From Monomorium pharaonis (taxonomy: Eukaryota > Arthropoda > Insecta > Hymenoptera > Formicidae), in NCBI RefSeq assembly GCF_013373865.1, contig NC_050467.1:23582996-23646995 (forward strand): 64,000 bases of DNA. The letters are read 5' to 3'. A program made the translations under genes and the position numbers. Positions 38,403 through 49,427 of this stretch are shown in pieces. A model generated the notes under the pieces. It saw only the letters and a list, made by a program, of their open reading frames with translations. It was not told where the DNA came from and searched no databases. Numbering within the stretch: position 1 is the stretch's first letter; each line of letters starts with the position of its first letter.

Positions 38403-41400
38403 TTTGTTTAGTGCATAATTTGTTTGCAAAATATATCATAAGTATAATAATTTTAATAGATAAAAAATACTCTACCAATGTCAGACCTTCGACGAGAATC
38501 GGATTGACAGTTGCCCACAAATAGTCCTCAATCTTCTCGTCCCTTAGCAAGGGTTCACATATAACTGAGAGAAAAAGCAGGGAAAGATTTCTGGTTGGAA
38601 ATAACGCTACTGAATATTAAGAATTATTAAGCATTTTACAGAAATAAAACAATTTTCTACAATTGGGGAAGAAAAAGTGAATCTCTTTCTCGGCCTGTTC
38701 GCGACCGCAGCTGCCGTGGACAGCGTTCTTTAAGTCATCTCCTTTGCGACCATATCTCGCTCGGATGCTGTCAGGAAAGTACAGACGCGCTTCCGTCACC
38801 TGAAACAAAGATTCTTCAAATAAATCTCCAAAAGTATTCGATTTCTAAAATTCTTATTTTAGGATCCTAATGGATTTATAATACAGTGGTCGGTCCTATG
38901 AGCCTCTTCCATTCTTCAACGGCGTTCTGCTTTGCTAGAACGAACACTATGATGGATCCCGAGGACATGTATGCTACTAGATGAGGGAAACTCAGTTCGC
39001 CAAAGCGATTGTTGTAGAATTCTGCAGCCTGTTCGGGTGTCAGCTGCAGCCAACGGGTCTGACAAATCTCGAATCCCTCCTCACATATTCGACCCTCGAT
39101 TTCCTTCCTATAGACCACCGCTTCCGGCTTTATTATGGCCAATGTGCATTCGATATCCGGTTCCTCTTCTACGGTCTCTTGAATACTGACGGTCTCGACA
39201 CAGACCGCTGATAATTTAAAACTCTCCTCTTCGCCGGAATAATCATATTCCGTGGGACAAACAAGTTTATACTGCAATTGTCAACGTAATTACTCGTTTG
39301 CGACAAATAATCTCTACAAATGATTTTACTTATCGGAGACATTTCTAATAAATTACCGTTCTGCTAGATTCACTAGAGGATTCTGTATCTGTCGACGAAG
39401 TTTTCGCAAAATCGCTTGTCGTATTGCTGCTAATGGATTCCACAGAATTGACCGGCAACCGTTCGGAATCAATGGGAACTGTATACTCAAGGATGTCTTT
39501 TCCAGGACGATATGGTACAGAACATTTCGAAAAAAGAGTTACAGTTTCCGGACCGATTTTCCCAGCAGTCTTGACATCTCGCTTTTGCGAACAGTCACAC
39601 ATTTTTATCTTGCACACAGGCTAAACGCTTCTTTAAGATTATTTGTATTATATTATTTTGTGTTCAAGTTTACGTTCAAGATTTTATTGTCACACAATCT
39701 TATTTTTCCATTTATTTATATATTTGCGAGCATTATGAAAGGTTATATCAATTTCCTCGATATTTATTTGTTATGCCACCGTCGTGGTAAAAAGTATTAA
39801 CTTTTTTTTTTTTAATTACTCCAGTGATCTCCTTGATCTTTCGATCAACGGCGCCGCTGCAATTATCGCAATGTTTTCTTACGAGAGTTTGCTTTGCGAT
39901 AAGTTAGCATATAGGAACATACCACTTGCGTAGATGCATTCGTTTTTTAATTTGCTAATATTGTGCGAATATTTATACAGCGATAACGAGTTTGAATTAT
40001 GCAAATTTAGATATTACATTATATTATTGTTGATTATTTAATGGTACGTCCGCAAAATTAATTGTCACAACATGTTTCGAGGCATGTTTAAATACTTGTA
40101 ATTTTTTCCCAATTATTCCTCTCAATTGACTTTCAGACTCTCCAGGCAAACTGAATGATGATGCTGTTAACGCAACCAAGCAAGAAAATAATCAGGAAAC
40201 CACCAACGAGACGAAAACGGTGAAAGCACTTCCATCGGAAGTAACAGCGCTACGTGCGACGAATATAAGAAAGACCAGTATATCTATGCCCAGCAAACTC
40301 AACGAGATGGACGATCTTCGGATAGACAGACAAAACGTAAGTGTAATTTGTTTTAACAAATTGTATCCGCACTGATAATATTATTATTCCTTAATAGAAA
40401 GTAAATCTTATGTCTGCCTAATCATGAGATAGAAAAGTTACATAGCTACTATCTATTAACTCTTATTTCTCCTAGTAGCTATTTAATCTGGACTATTTAT
40501 CTTATCTATTTATTATTCTTTTTAGCATACAAAGAGCATATTCCAATATATGCTATTAGTATTGAAAATCTATAATTTACATTATATTTATTATATATTT
40601 TTAATCACTAAAAAGTTTTTTATAAAATAAAATAATCTTAATCTGCAGATTAATCTAAAACTAGACAGCCACTGCATTTTTAATTAAATTGATTTCTTCT
40701 AGGATTATCTAATAATTTCCATGCAAAAGTTTTTGTGATATCTAACGTAAATTTATCATTAAAATAAAGGAGTCTTTGACGTCTCGTATAAGCTTATGTA
40801 AATATTAGAAGAGGTTGAAGAATATACTAACGAAGACGAAAATATTCTTTAGATGTCGAAAAAAAAGAAGTTATATATGTTTGTCGAAACAGTGAAAAAG
40901 AAGAGTTCAACAGTCAAACAATAACATCCCGTATTTCTCACCTATTGAATAATCATCAGTGTCAGTTTCTCCAATGACGAGAATAACGTTATATCGTACC
41001 TCTTCGATATCGTGCGTTCAAAAAAAAAAACTTTATTGTGATTAACTTAAATTAAATTTGGGATAACGATCGATACGCCACGATAGATTTTTATTAACGA
41101 GTTAATTGTATCCAATCTGTATCTTCAAACTATCTTACGATACAAGTTTTATATTTAACGTCAGGTGTAGCGTTTTTTTTTATCGCGTTAAAGATTACAC
41201 AAAAGAAACGAAGAAGCGCGAAAGTGCTGAAGAAGTAAGCAATGAGTGGTATGGAGTGGTACGAGATAGATGTCAAGGATCACACTCACAGTTTGATATA
41301 TTCCTTGAAGAACGTCTTGACTGACGTTAAGAAACGTAACATTGTTCAGGAGGTGCGGTTAAAAGCAATTTGCATTAAAAAAAGTTGTGTGATAATAATC

Positions 41401-44400
41401 TCAAAGCGTTCCAAAGTTCTAACGATTTAATAAATATCATTACAAATTAAAGAAAAAAATTATATAATATTATATGCAAAATTTCTATATTAAAATGAAT
41501 TTAAATAAAATAACTTTTATTAATTTATGAAGTTAACGCTTCCTTCTGCTAATTGTATATTATAATATTTATATTCATGTGTTAATCTAGAAAAAAGATG
41601 TGACTTCTTATATTTATGGAATTACGTAATGTTTATCATTACAAGTTATATTCTGCAATTTTTCTTTAAAAAAGCAAGCTATTTACGCAAAGTCGTTCAA
41701 TTCGAGCGATTATAATTTCGTATGATGTTTTCAGATTAAAACTTTTAAATTAAATTTTTCTACAATTTTATATATTTCTTTTTTCTACTTATACATTGTT
41801 TAACTTAAGATTCGTAAAATTTAAATAGACATAGATCAAAAGGAAAATTTTCTTATATTCATAATATTTTTCAATAGTTCAGTGATTTTAACACTAGATG
41901 TTTGATAGAAACGACAAACTTTTGATAAGATAAAAGTCGCTAATTAAGCACATTGTATTGCTAAAATGTATCAGCAATATTTAATCCAATTGTGTAATGT
42001 ATAAATACCTATATTCCAGAAATGTTGCCGTGCAATGTAATTAGCATAACGCTAATATTTTTAAAACGAAGGTCGAGAAACGTACTCAAGTGACGTTTTA
42101 CAGAGAAACGATAATATTGCCTAAAATATTCCGTTTCATGCTTGCTAAATTTTCCACTTGATATACGATGTGTAATAAACATGTTGTTGATAAGGAATAC
42201 ATTACTGACTACGGTCGTTGTACTTAATTATTTATCGATCAACATTCTATCGCAATTCGTACGCATAATAACGCGACATTGTTATAAATATTTCACGTGT
42301 TTTTATTTTCAATAACTTTTTAATAATTGTTTGAGAAGGATTTTAAAAGCGAAAAACATGAGTCTATAAAAAAATAAGATCCAAAAAAACATCTGCTCTT
42401 AATCCATTAGCGATTAATATAGATAAGGTGTCTTGCTATGTGATTGATAAAAGTAATTTACAACCTTGCTCAATTATCAATCGACGATTTGATTTAATTG
42501 TTTCATTGTACAGATGCCGGCGCGGTTTAGGCGTGGTTGTTCACACTTGAATTCCGTATTGTGATGTTTCAGGGCACAGCCTCAAAATTTACAAGAGAGG
42601 AGAGCGAGACCAGCAGCAGCGTGACTTTCAGCAACAGCGGCTCGACTCCGAATGGAAGTCCTCTGGGATCCGAAACTGAAGAGGAAGCGAATGACGAAGA
42701 AATGGCCAAGTAAGTGTTAGATTTGATGATCAATTAAAATTAAAAGACAAATCGGAAGAAAAGGAAAGAATTCAGAACCGGTAATTTCGCGTGTTCTAGT
42801 TTACAATTCCGATTCAGTGTCAGAGTTTTAGTTACTTTTTAGTCAGACTCTTTTTAACTCTTCAGTCAGAGTTACAGTTTATTTAATGACGATTAAAGTT
42901 TTATCAGTCTGAATAGTTGGTTTCGGTCGATTTCTCGTAGATGTAGATGCGAGTGAGATACAATCCAAGTGATAAACTTTCATGGCAAGTTTTGACGAAT
43001 GATAATAGCATGGCACAACGTATTACACGCTGCTGTCATATTTGCCATTCCAATATTGATCTGGTTCGCACCTGTGTTATCCCGTTTCAACCGCTTAATA
43101 AATCTACAAATGCCCGATGCCACCGAGCTTGAGACCGGAGGAATAGCTCCGTGTAGCTTACTGACAGGAGATGGATATCTCTCGCCTGCAATTTTCTCTC
43201 GGCGATATGCGCTCTAAATGCGCAATTTGCATTGTAACACCCTACTGGACGTGTACACGAGGTACTGTTTATCGTTCTCACTTGCGGTCGCGTTCCGACT
43301 GAGCAAATGAAACAAGCGTACCTATCTGACCGTATTCACGGTCATCGTCGGGTCCGACCTTCCTTCATATATCGCTTCAGGGTTATCGCGCTATAAGAGT
43401 TGCCTCCCGTAATCGCCGCTTTTTGGTCAGTAGTCGACACTCGATCATAATTACGGCTTCCTCGCTTTTTCGTACAAGCATAATTGTTCAAAATTTTTTG
43501 TTACTGTTTCTCTGGACCATTTTTGCATCGAATATATAAGTGCACTTAAATCTTTAATACAGATTTATGCCTATGTGCTTGTGATTTTTCAATTAAAAAA
43601 TGGAATTGATTCAAAGATTAGAATATAGAATTAAAACATTAGTTTACCGAAATTGATTAAAATATTAGTTTATCGATCACAATATCAGTGCTTTTACCAA
43701 GACGAAAAGATGATTCCCAGATATGATGTCGGTAGTGCCGTATCGTTGCAAAGGTACAATGACATATATCGTTATCTTTGAATAAAAATTAAAAATAGAG
43801 AAACTCACTGTTTATTTATTTAAGTCCACTTTAGGTAATCTATAATTTTGTATCAGATACAAGACGTTTTTGGATAGAATTCTATTTGTGATTTGATATA
43901 CATGCATTTCAACTTTTATTTTTTTATATATATTTTAATTTTTTAATACTTTTTGCATTTTATATGTAGCACAAAATTACAAATAGAATTCTGACCCAAA
44001 TCTAAAATGGATTTTATATATAATCAATGATTGTCTCGACATTTTTCAGAGTACCGCTGCAAGCTCCACCGCGAAGGAAAAGCAGAATCGTGTCATCTTC
44101 GGTCAATGAAAAAATGGGAAATGACGCTACGGAACTCTCGAGTGCGCAAAGTGCGACTTCTACGATAACCAGCGTGAACAGCATCAGCAGTCTTCTGAAG
44201 GAGAAATTGCAATTGTCATTACCGCAAGCGTTGCGTAGCAGTGCAAAACGTCAAAATGCTGATTATAGGTAAAGATGGAAATCTCACAGAATTTAAATAA
44301 CAGATATACTGAAATCTAATAAGAATTATACGTTCATATTACAATCATTATTTAAAGGCATTCAATAATTCTTTAACAAATTAATTTTTTGCAGGCTTAA

Positions 44401-46952
44401 AGCATTTGTCGGTATCTTATTCCTCTGCATCGTCTTTCTTGTGGGATTCGCTCATATTTATTACACTCAGCACGTCTTACAGCGAGCTTATTTTGAGAAA
44501 TTTAGGTGAGTAGTTGCTATTGCAATCGATACAATAACACGTAAAAATTATTTAGCATTGTATTGGCGTATTATTCAAAGAGTGATATTTCGATAGTCGG
44601 CGGCATCGCTTGTCGTCTACTCTGAAATAACTTTCGGTCGTTTGCCTCTGCCAGGAAGCGCCTAATGGAATACATTAAGGCTCGTTTATCGTGCTGATCT
44701 CGTGCCAGTCTCAAAATGCGTATTCAATTGGTAACCCAACATGCACGCTTAACTTTTCAGGGGCTGCAATATCTTAGAATCGTGGGAGGGAGAGCTAAGC
44801 ACCGATTATCCAATATTTTACGCAACAAATTTTTCTTCATTAACGTACATAATATGACTTGACAAATATTTCCTATAGTTCTCGCTTCATCATTTTATTA
44901 TCGCGAAGATTATAAAAGAAATTTCTCTTTACAATTATTTATAGCATCGATTTTCCTTTTAGATTCAATAAAAACGAAAGAGTGATGAGAGTCTACAGCA
45001 GCACTGGGGCAGAGGTCATTGCCGCTCGGCTCGGTGAGGGTATCCCACCGAATACAGGAGTGTATCCTTGTCTTCCTCATCATCAGCGACAGGACTCGGT
45101 CTGCCTCGAATGGCTGCAGCAAACGCGATTGTACCTCGCGCATACGAAACGCGAGGGTATGCACTGCTACCATGTCACCTGGCAGAGCCTGAGCCCCTAT
45201 TACAATCCCAAGGATTGCTTTGACTGGTCCTCGAAGCGAGGTCATTGGTACGGCGCCGGTCAGATTCAAAACATGGCATATCCACTGGAACACGGTCGTC
45301 TAGAACTGAGTCCCTTTATCACGGGTGACGTGAGGAAACATCCCTTCGGTAACGTACTGAAGAGATATTTTCTCAATTCGAAAGGCGCTACAATCCTGGT
45401 AGATCCCGAGACGCCGCTTTACGTCTCCATCAACGCAAATCGTACCAACGACTTCTGCCTGCAGGCTAAACACGACGCCTTTGCTTACATTAATCACTTG
45501 ACGCCGCTACCTCAGCTTAATTACACTATCTGCGCAACCGACAATATGAAGAGTCTGCACTCCTCGATGGCAGAGAAGTCTCTATGGGATGGTTTGAAGC
45601 CTGACGAACTGCACGCCGTTCATTCTCTGCTGTCTGAACCGGTCTGGCAGATCTCGCCGACCAACGAGGCTGCCATTTACAATTACACGGAAGATGTGAT
45701 CGCACTGGGATTCCTCCGCCAAGGGCATGTCTTGCTCAGTGAGGAATGGCAGCCCAGTCCAGGTGATTTCGTATTAGACGAGGAACGATTCCCGTCTATG
45801 GAGGAGACTATCAATATCATTCATCGCAGAGGATTTAGGATAGTATTCAGCATCCAGCCATTTATTTCTACGGAATCCATTAACTTCAAGGACGCTGTCG
45901 CTAATAGATTGCTGATCTCCGAGAGAGGGAGCGATCCTAGGATTCCGGCATTAACAAGGTCGTTAGTCAAGAATTTATTAATATAAATTACTATACTAGT
46001 TACTATGGGAAACATTTTTTAAAAATAATTTATATTTAATTTCAGATACAAACAAAGTAACAGCGCTGGCGTGCTCGACATCACAAACAACAAGACCTTA
46101 CCCTGGCTGCAGACGAAGCTCGAAAGTTTGATCATGAAGTACCACGTGGATTCATTCTACCTCGATCTCGGCACTGCTCAGGATATGCCACATTATTACA
46201 AGTGCGAACAGCCTCTGACCAATCCCGATCATTACAAGACCATCTTCACTCGCTCGATATTAGGCACCATACCCGTGATCGGCGTTTCCAGCGCCATTTC
46301 CAGGCCACGGGCACCTGTCTTTGTATCTCTTCCTCCCTTTCCGTCGTCTTGGAAAGCTATCAAGACCGTCATTCCCACTGTTCTCAGCTACGGCATGATC
46401 GGTTATCCGTTTATTATGCCAGGAGCGGTGGGCGGCGATGTGGCGCTTCCAATGTCGGACAACAATCCAGATAATGATTTCGAGGTAGATCTGCCAGACA
46501 AGGAACTCTATATCCGCTGGCTGCAGCTGTCCACCTTTTTGCCGGTGATTCGCTTCACCCATCTGCCGAGCAAATACTCAGACGAATCTGTCCTAGAGAT
46601 CGCCAAGAGGTTGACTACCTTACGACAAAAGACGGTTACGCCGTTATTGAAGAAGTATGCGAATGAGACTTTGGACACCGGTTTGCCTATTATCAGGCCA
46701 CTCTGGATGCTGGATCCGGCCGATCCGGCGTGCCACGTGGTGGTCGATGAGTTTTCCGTAGGCGAGGAGTTGATCGTAGCGCCGGTACTCTATTCTGGTA
46801 GCAGACAGAGGGAAATCTATCTACCAGCTGGGGTCTGGAGAGATGGTATCGACGGCAGCCTGAGAAAAGGCTCGAGATGGATTCATAATTACAGAGTAGC
46901 CGAGGACAAAGTTGCGTATTTCGTCAAGATGCCGGATAACACGAGATTCTGA
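34137..46952 (+). CDS. GH31 family glycosidase, MYORG-like, type II membrane protein
   Basis: The GH31 domain places this with myogenesis-regulating glycosidase (MYORG) and insect relatives, ER/Golgi proteins of the secretory pathway. Ten exons join in frame: 34137-34178, 36932-37209, 37362-37808, 38095-38183, 40137-40336, 42573-42709, 44050-44268, 44395-44505, 44963-45958 and 46046-46952, giving 1,141 aa. Residues 1-470 are charged, Ser/Asn-rich and probably disordered. Exon 8 (residues about 474-494) is a hydrophobic signal anchor, and the rest is luminal with NxS/T sites (NRT, NYT). The nucleophile region reads YLDLGTAQDMP with Asp880. The region where the general acid/base Asp is expected reads PPFPSSW (936-942), and the later DxxGG-type site reads PGAVGG, so catalysis is doubtful. 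Exon 1 (MDPVKKKKKKTGEK) is the least certain part. A second start at 41,242 would give an 826-aa form. Exon 9 ends at the weak donor GTCGTT. Intron 4 contains an antisense gene. Confidence 0.88.
34441..34544. repeat. Palindromic element in GH31 intron 1
   Basis: Arms 34,441-34,484 and 34,501-34,544 are inverted repeats matching at 39 of 44 positions around a 16-nt AT-rich loop. They start CACTTTACGATAA and end TTATCGTGAAGTG. This is a MITE-type or foldback remnant. Confidence 0.75.
34640..34860. repeat. Second palindromic element in GH31 intron 1
   Basis: A longer imperfect inverted repeat with arms of roughly 80 nt. TTTTACACAAAGTTTGCA and AAAATGAAGAAAGC on the left pair with GCTCTCTTCATTTTT and CTGTGTAAAA on the right. 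The outer blocks TTTTTTATTA and TAATAAAAAA also pair. A related but more diverged block lies at about 34,285-34,370. Edges are approximate. Confidence 0.55.
36765..36797. repeat. (GA)n microsatellite, interrupted
   Basis: A GA-rich tract with AAA interruptions about 135 bp upstream of GH31 exon 2, inside intron 1. Confidence 0.85.
38257..39617 (-). CDS. nme5: NME5-like protein (NDK domain plus Dpy-30 motif), complete
   Basis: NME5 belongs to the group II nucleoside diphosphate kinase-like proteins. Relatives are associated with cilia and sperm flagella, and most lack proven kinase activity. Five exons on the minus strand join in frame: 39617-39357, 39271-38885, 38799-38661, 38564-38476 and 38367-38257, giving 328 aa. 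Residues 1-127 are an acidic, Ser/Thr-rich extension not found in the shorter vertebrate NME5 (about 210 aa). The NDK domain begins near residue 128 (CTLAIIKPEAV) and includes PDSIRARYG and NAVHGSCG, with the active-site His at residue 244 retained. The C-terminus (about 272-311) has the Dpy-30 motif (PILVEGL, then RPADPVLWLAHWL and NNPNKPK). All exons lie inside intron 4 of the plus-strand GH31 gene; the stop codon is only 73 bp past the GH31 exon 4 donor. The start at 39,617 is the first ATG of the frame, and further 5' exons cannot be excluded. Confidence 0.88.
38371..38402. repeat. (GA)n microsatellite at an NME5 acceptor
   Basis: A GA run on the plus strand. Read on the minus strand it is a CT run ending TTTCTCTCTAG, the polypyrimidine tract and acceptor of the last NME5-like exon. 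Confidence 0.9.
40557..40595. repeat. Partial copy of the palindrome in the hAT element
   Basis: TAGTATTGAAAATCTATAAT followed by an AT-rich stretch closely resembles CAGTACTGAAAATCTATAAT in the left arm of the palindrome at 33,702. It is a short fragment in GH31 intron 5. Confidence 0.35.
41242..41352 (+). CDS. Probable alternative first exon of the GH31 gene
   Basis: An ATG at 41,242 opens a 37-codon frame starting MSGMEWYEIDVKDHTHS and ending NIVQE, followed by the donor GTGCGG in phase 0. It lies in GH31 intron 5, and the next GH31 exon (42,573) begins in phase 0, so the two join in frame to give an 826-aa isoform that bypasses exons 1-5. The signal anchor and the whole luminal GH31 domain are retained, with a cytosolic tail of only about 155 residues, closer in size to vertebrate MYORG. 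An upstream promoter within intron 5 would be needed. It could instead be an unused frame. Confidence 0.5.
42710..44049 (+). other. GH31 intron 6, no additional gene seen
   Basis: A 1.34-kb intron with canonical GTAAGT and TTTTTCAG ends. Two overlapping short frames near 43.0 kb have no recognisable content. Confidence 0.8.
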
Positions 46953-47891
46953 AAGATGCAATATCGCTTGACAGCTTTTACGTCACGCGTTGCATCGCAG
47001 TCTTGCTGAAGAATCTCAAATTTAAAACGAACAATTATTCGGTTAGATGTGAGTGATCGTTTCGTACGATCACTTCGTGCATGGTTTGCTCGTATGCTAA
47101 ATGAAACAAACGTGTCGTGCGATCAATTCGTTAGTATGAATATTGACTGCTTATCTATTTTTATCGAGATCTTGATTCTTTATTAATATGCAAGACAAAC
47201 TTGTTCCCCTTGGACGAATCCCAAAAGTGCAGAAAAATAATCGTGCATTAACAAATGCATATCACTGTGTTTAAAATAGCGAGAACTTTCCAAACGCGAT
47301 ATTCAGTGTATTAAATAAATGTATCTAAAATTTGCGATTAAAATAATTAAATATATTCAACGTTGTGATCCTTGACAGAGTGCAACAGGATTGTTAGGGA
47401 TAAATACTTAACGGCATGTAAACCCATGAGAGATTTACACGTGCATTAGTCGCCAGAGCGTGCTATTCAATATTCAACGAATATATCGAAAAGATTTTGA
47501 TTACAATGAGAGTATCCAATGTTATTATGTGCTATGGATATAAGATTATTGTATCATCAGTACCAGTATCATATTACAATGCACCAAATATCGATACACA
47601 CATTGAAAGAACAAAAATCAATTGTAGATTAAACTCTGTGTGTCAACTATATTTATTTTACCTAACAAAAATGTGATTTTTTACACTTCCTACCAATTCT
47701 ACCAGTATTCTATTACTGTAATTAATTTGTATCTTTTTTACATATTTTTCAATAATATGAAAAAGATAAAGACATGAGTACAGTTAAGAATGCATTTGGA
47801 CGCAGTTTTGCAGGGCACACGAGGCTATTTATTTTTTTCTTCTTTTTGTTCATTACAAACTTACACGACATGTAAAACAAAATACGTGAGC
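46953..47891. other. GH31 3' UTR and intergenic DNA
   Basis: AT-rich sequence after the GH31 stop codon. An AATAAA hexamer at 47,314-47,319 is the first good polyadenylation signal and would give a 3' UTR of about 380 nt. No coding region is seen. Confidence 0.6.
47314..47319 (+). other. Candidate polyadenylation signal of the GH31 gene
   Basis: AATAAA about 362 bp after the GH31 stop codon in AT-rich sequence. Usage is inferred. Confidence 0.5.
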
Positions 47892-48371
47892 ATGCAGAAG
47901 CGGGATACGAAACCGGTGCGATTCCCGATTGATCTAACTTACGATGCTGCAGCCACGAAAAGGTGTATCTCATGTCACGATCGTTTTCGTGACTCGAATG
48001 TAATAGTGAATGTGATAATTTTCGCGTGTCTCTGCACAGCATCCAGTTCTGAACGCAGCGGGATCACGTCCGGGATCCTTGATCCTTATGCAAAAACATC
48101 TCGAACAGGCGGCTGATCTACGGTCGATCGACGAGGAGAAAATCAAGACATGTGAGGCACACAGGCGACAAATTCTAAGGTATAGTGTATATTTATTATA
48201 TTATTATTTTTATCATATAGCGTAACATCGTTATTTCTATAATAATAATAATAATAATCATAGCACCATGAACACTCCACAGTAAATTTTTTTCTATTTT
48301 TTTTCCTTTTAATTCGTTATTCGAAAAGAATGCGACGCGCGGATGCGCTACGACGGGTGAGAACCGCGTAA
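47892..48371 (+). CDS. Unresolved exon-like open frames, small unknown gene possible
   Basis: Three pieces look like exons. At 47,892-47,962 an ATG opens MQKRDTKPVRFPIDLTYDAA up to a GTGTAT donor (phase 2). At 48,040-48,179, between CTCTGCACAG and GTATAG, a frame open throughout encodes a helix-like stretch (ILMQKHLEQAADLRSIDEEK, then AHRRQILR). At 48,329-48,371 a short frame ends MRRADALRRVRTA and stop, and joins the second piece in phase. The first piece does not join the second in the same phase. It joins another frame of that piece, through an acceptor at 48,047, that stops at 48,116; unspliced, it also reads on to 48,116. I recognise no family. Either a small plus-strand gene is only partly resolved here or these are chance frames. 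Confidence 0.3.
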
Positions 48372-48900
48372 TCGTATAATCGTATAAGGAACTCGAACAA
48401 CACTAGAATATCAGGGAATATCCGAGCGACGTCCACGGTGCATTCCCAGCATTTCTCGGAACGTTTTTTAGACGTCTCTCTAATTTCGCGCAGTCCGAAA
48501 GCGCGAAGTCTCGTAATAGCAAATATGAATGATTTTTTTCGCTTTTCCTCTCTTGCAACAGGAAACGAAATGTCTGACTACAGCCTCTCGTAGAGAGAAT
48601 TTCTCGGAAAATTTTGCGGAGAAAAGGTGTGTACCTTTTGATTCTGTCGATTGATGCCATCCGTCCGACTGGGAATAAGAAGTGATGAAAGCGCGAGCGA
48701 ATCGAAAAATGTCGAGAACGGAAGGTCGTCACTTTTCTCCATTATTTTCCGGAACGCCTGGTAATTTTTCTCATCTAATTAATAATGCTATTATTGATTG
48801 TTCTTCGGTGAAATCATCGTTCTCGCACCCGTCGGGCATCGCGATTTTGGGGGTTCGTACAGGTGTTGAGGCTCACATTTTTCACATCTTGCTTTCTCTC

Positions 48901-48964
48901 CTGTTTCTTCTTTCTCTCTCTCTCTCACTCTCACTCTCTCTTTCTGTCTTTCTTTCTCACGCTC
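48901..48964. repeat. Imperfect CT-rich tract
   Basis: A pyrimidine-rich run of CT and TTTC units with a few interruptions. Confidence 0.8.
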
Positions 48965-49367
48965 TCTTTTATACTCCCTTTCTTACGTACTTTGTTCATA
49001 TATTATATAGATATCTATATATATAATATATTTTTTTTCTTCCTTCATATTTCCCGCTATTCTGTTTCAATGAAGCTCGTTCCTAATCATTTATATTTGT
49101 TCTTTTTTTGTAATTTTTATAATTTTTATTTAAATTACTCCAATAAATTCATTGTTTATTTTATCTATCCTGCGCGCATCATCATCGATCGACAATAGCT
49201 TCTCATTTAATAGTTTATTAATTTATTTTGTTTCGTTAAATTGAATTTTATAATTTTAACATCCTACCTAGATAACTGGTCATTATATTACTTGTCAATA
49301 AATAATATGTAAATACATAGGTACACATATTTCATCGTCATCATCCTTCTCTCTCCCTCTCTTGTTT

Positions 49368-49427
49368 AATCTCTCTTCCTCTCTCTCTCTCTTTCTCTCT
49401 CTTTCGCTCTCTCTCTCTCTCTCTTTA
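49368..49427. repeat. Imperfect (CT)n tract
   Basis: About 60 bp of CT repeats with scattered TTT and TTC interruptions. Confidence 0.8.
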
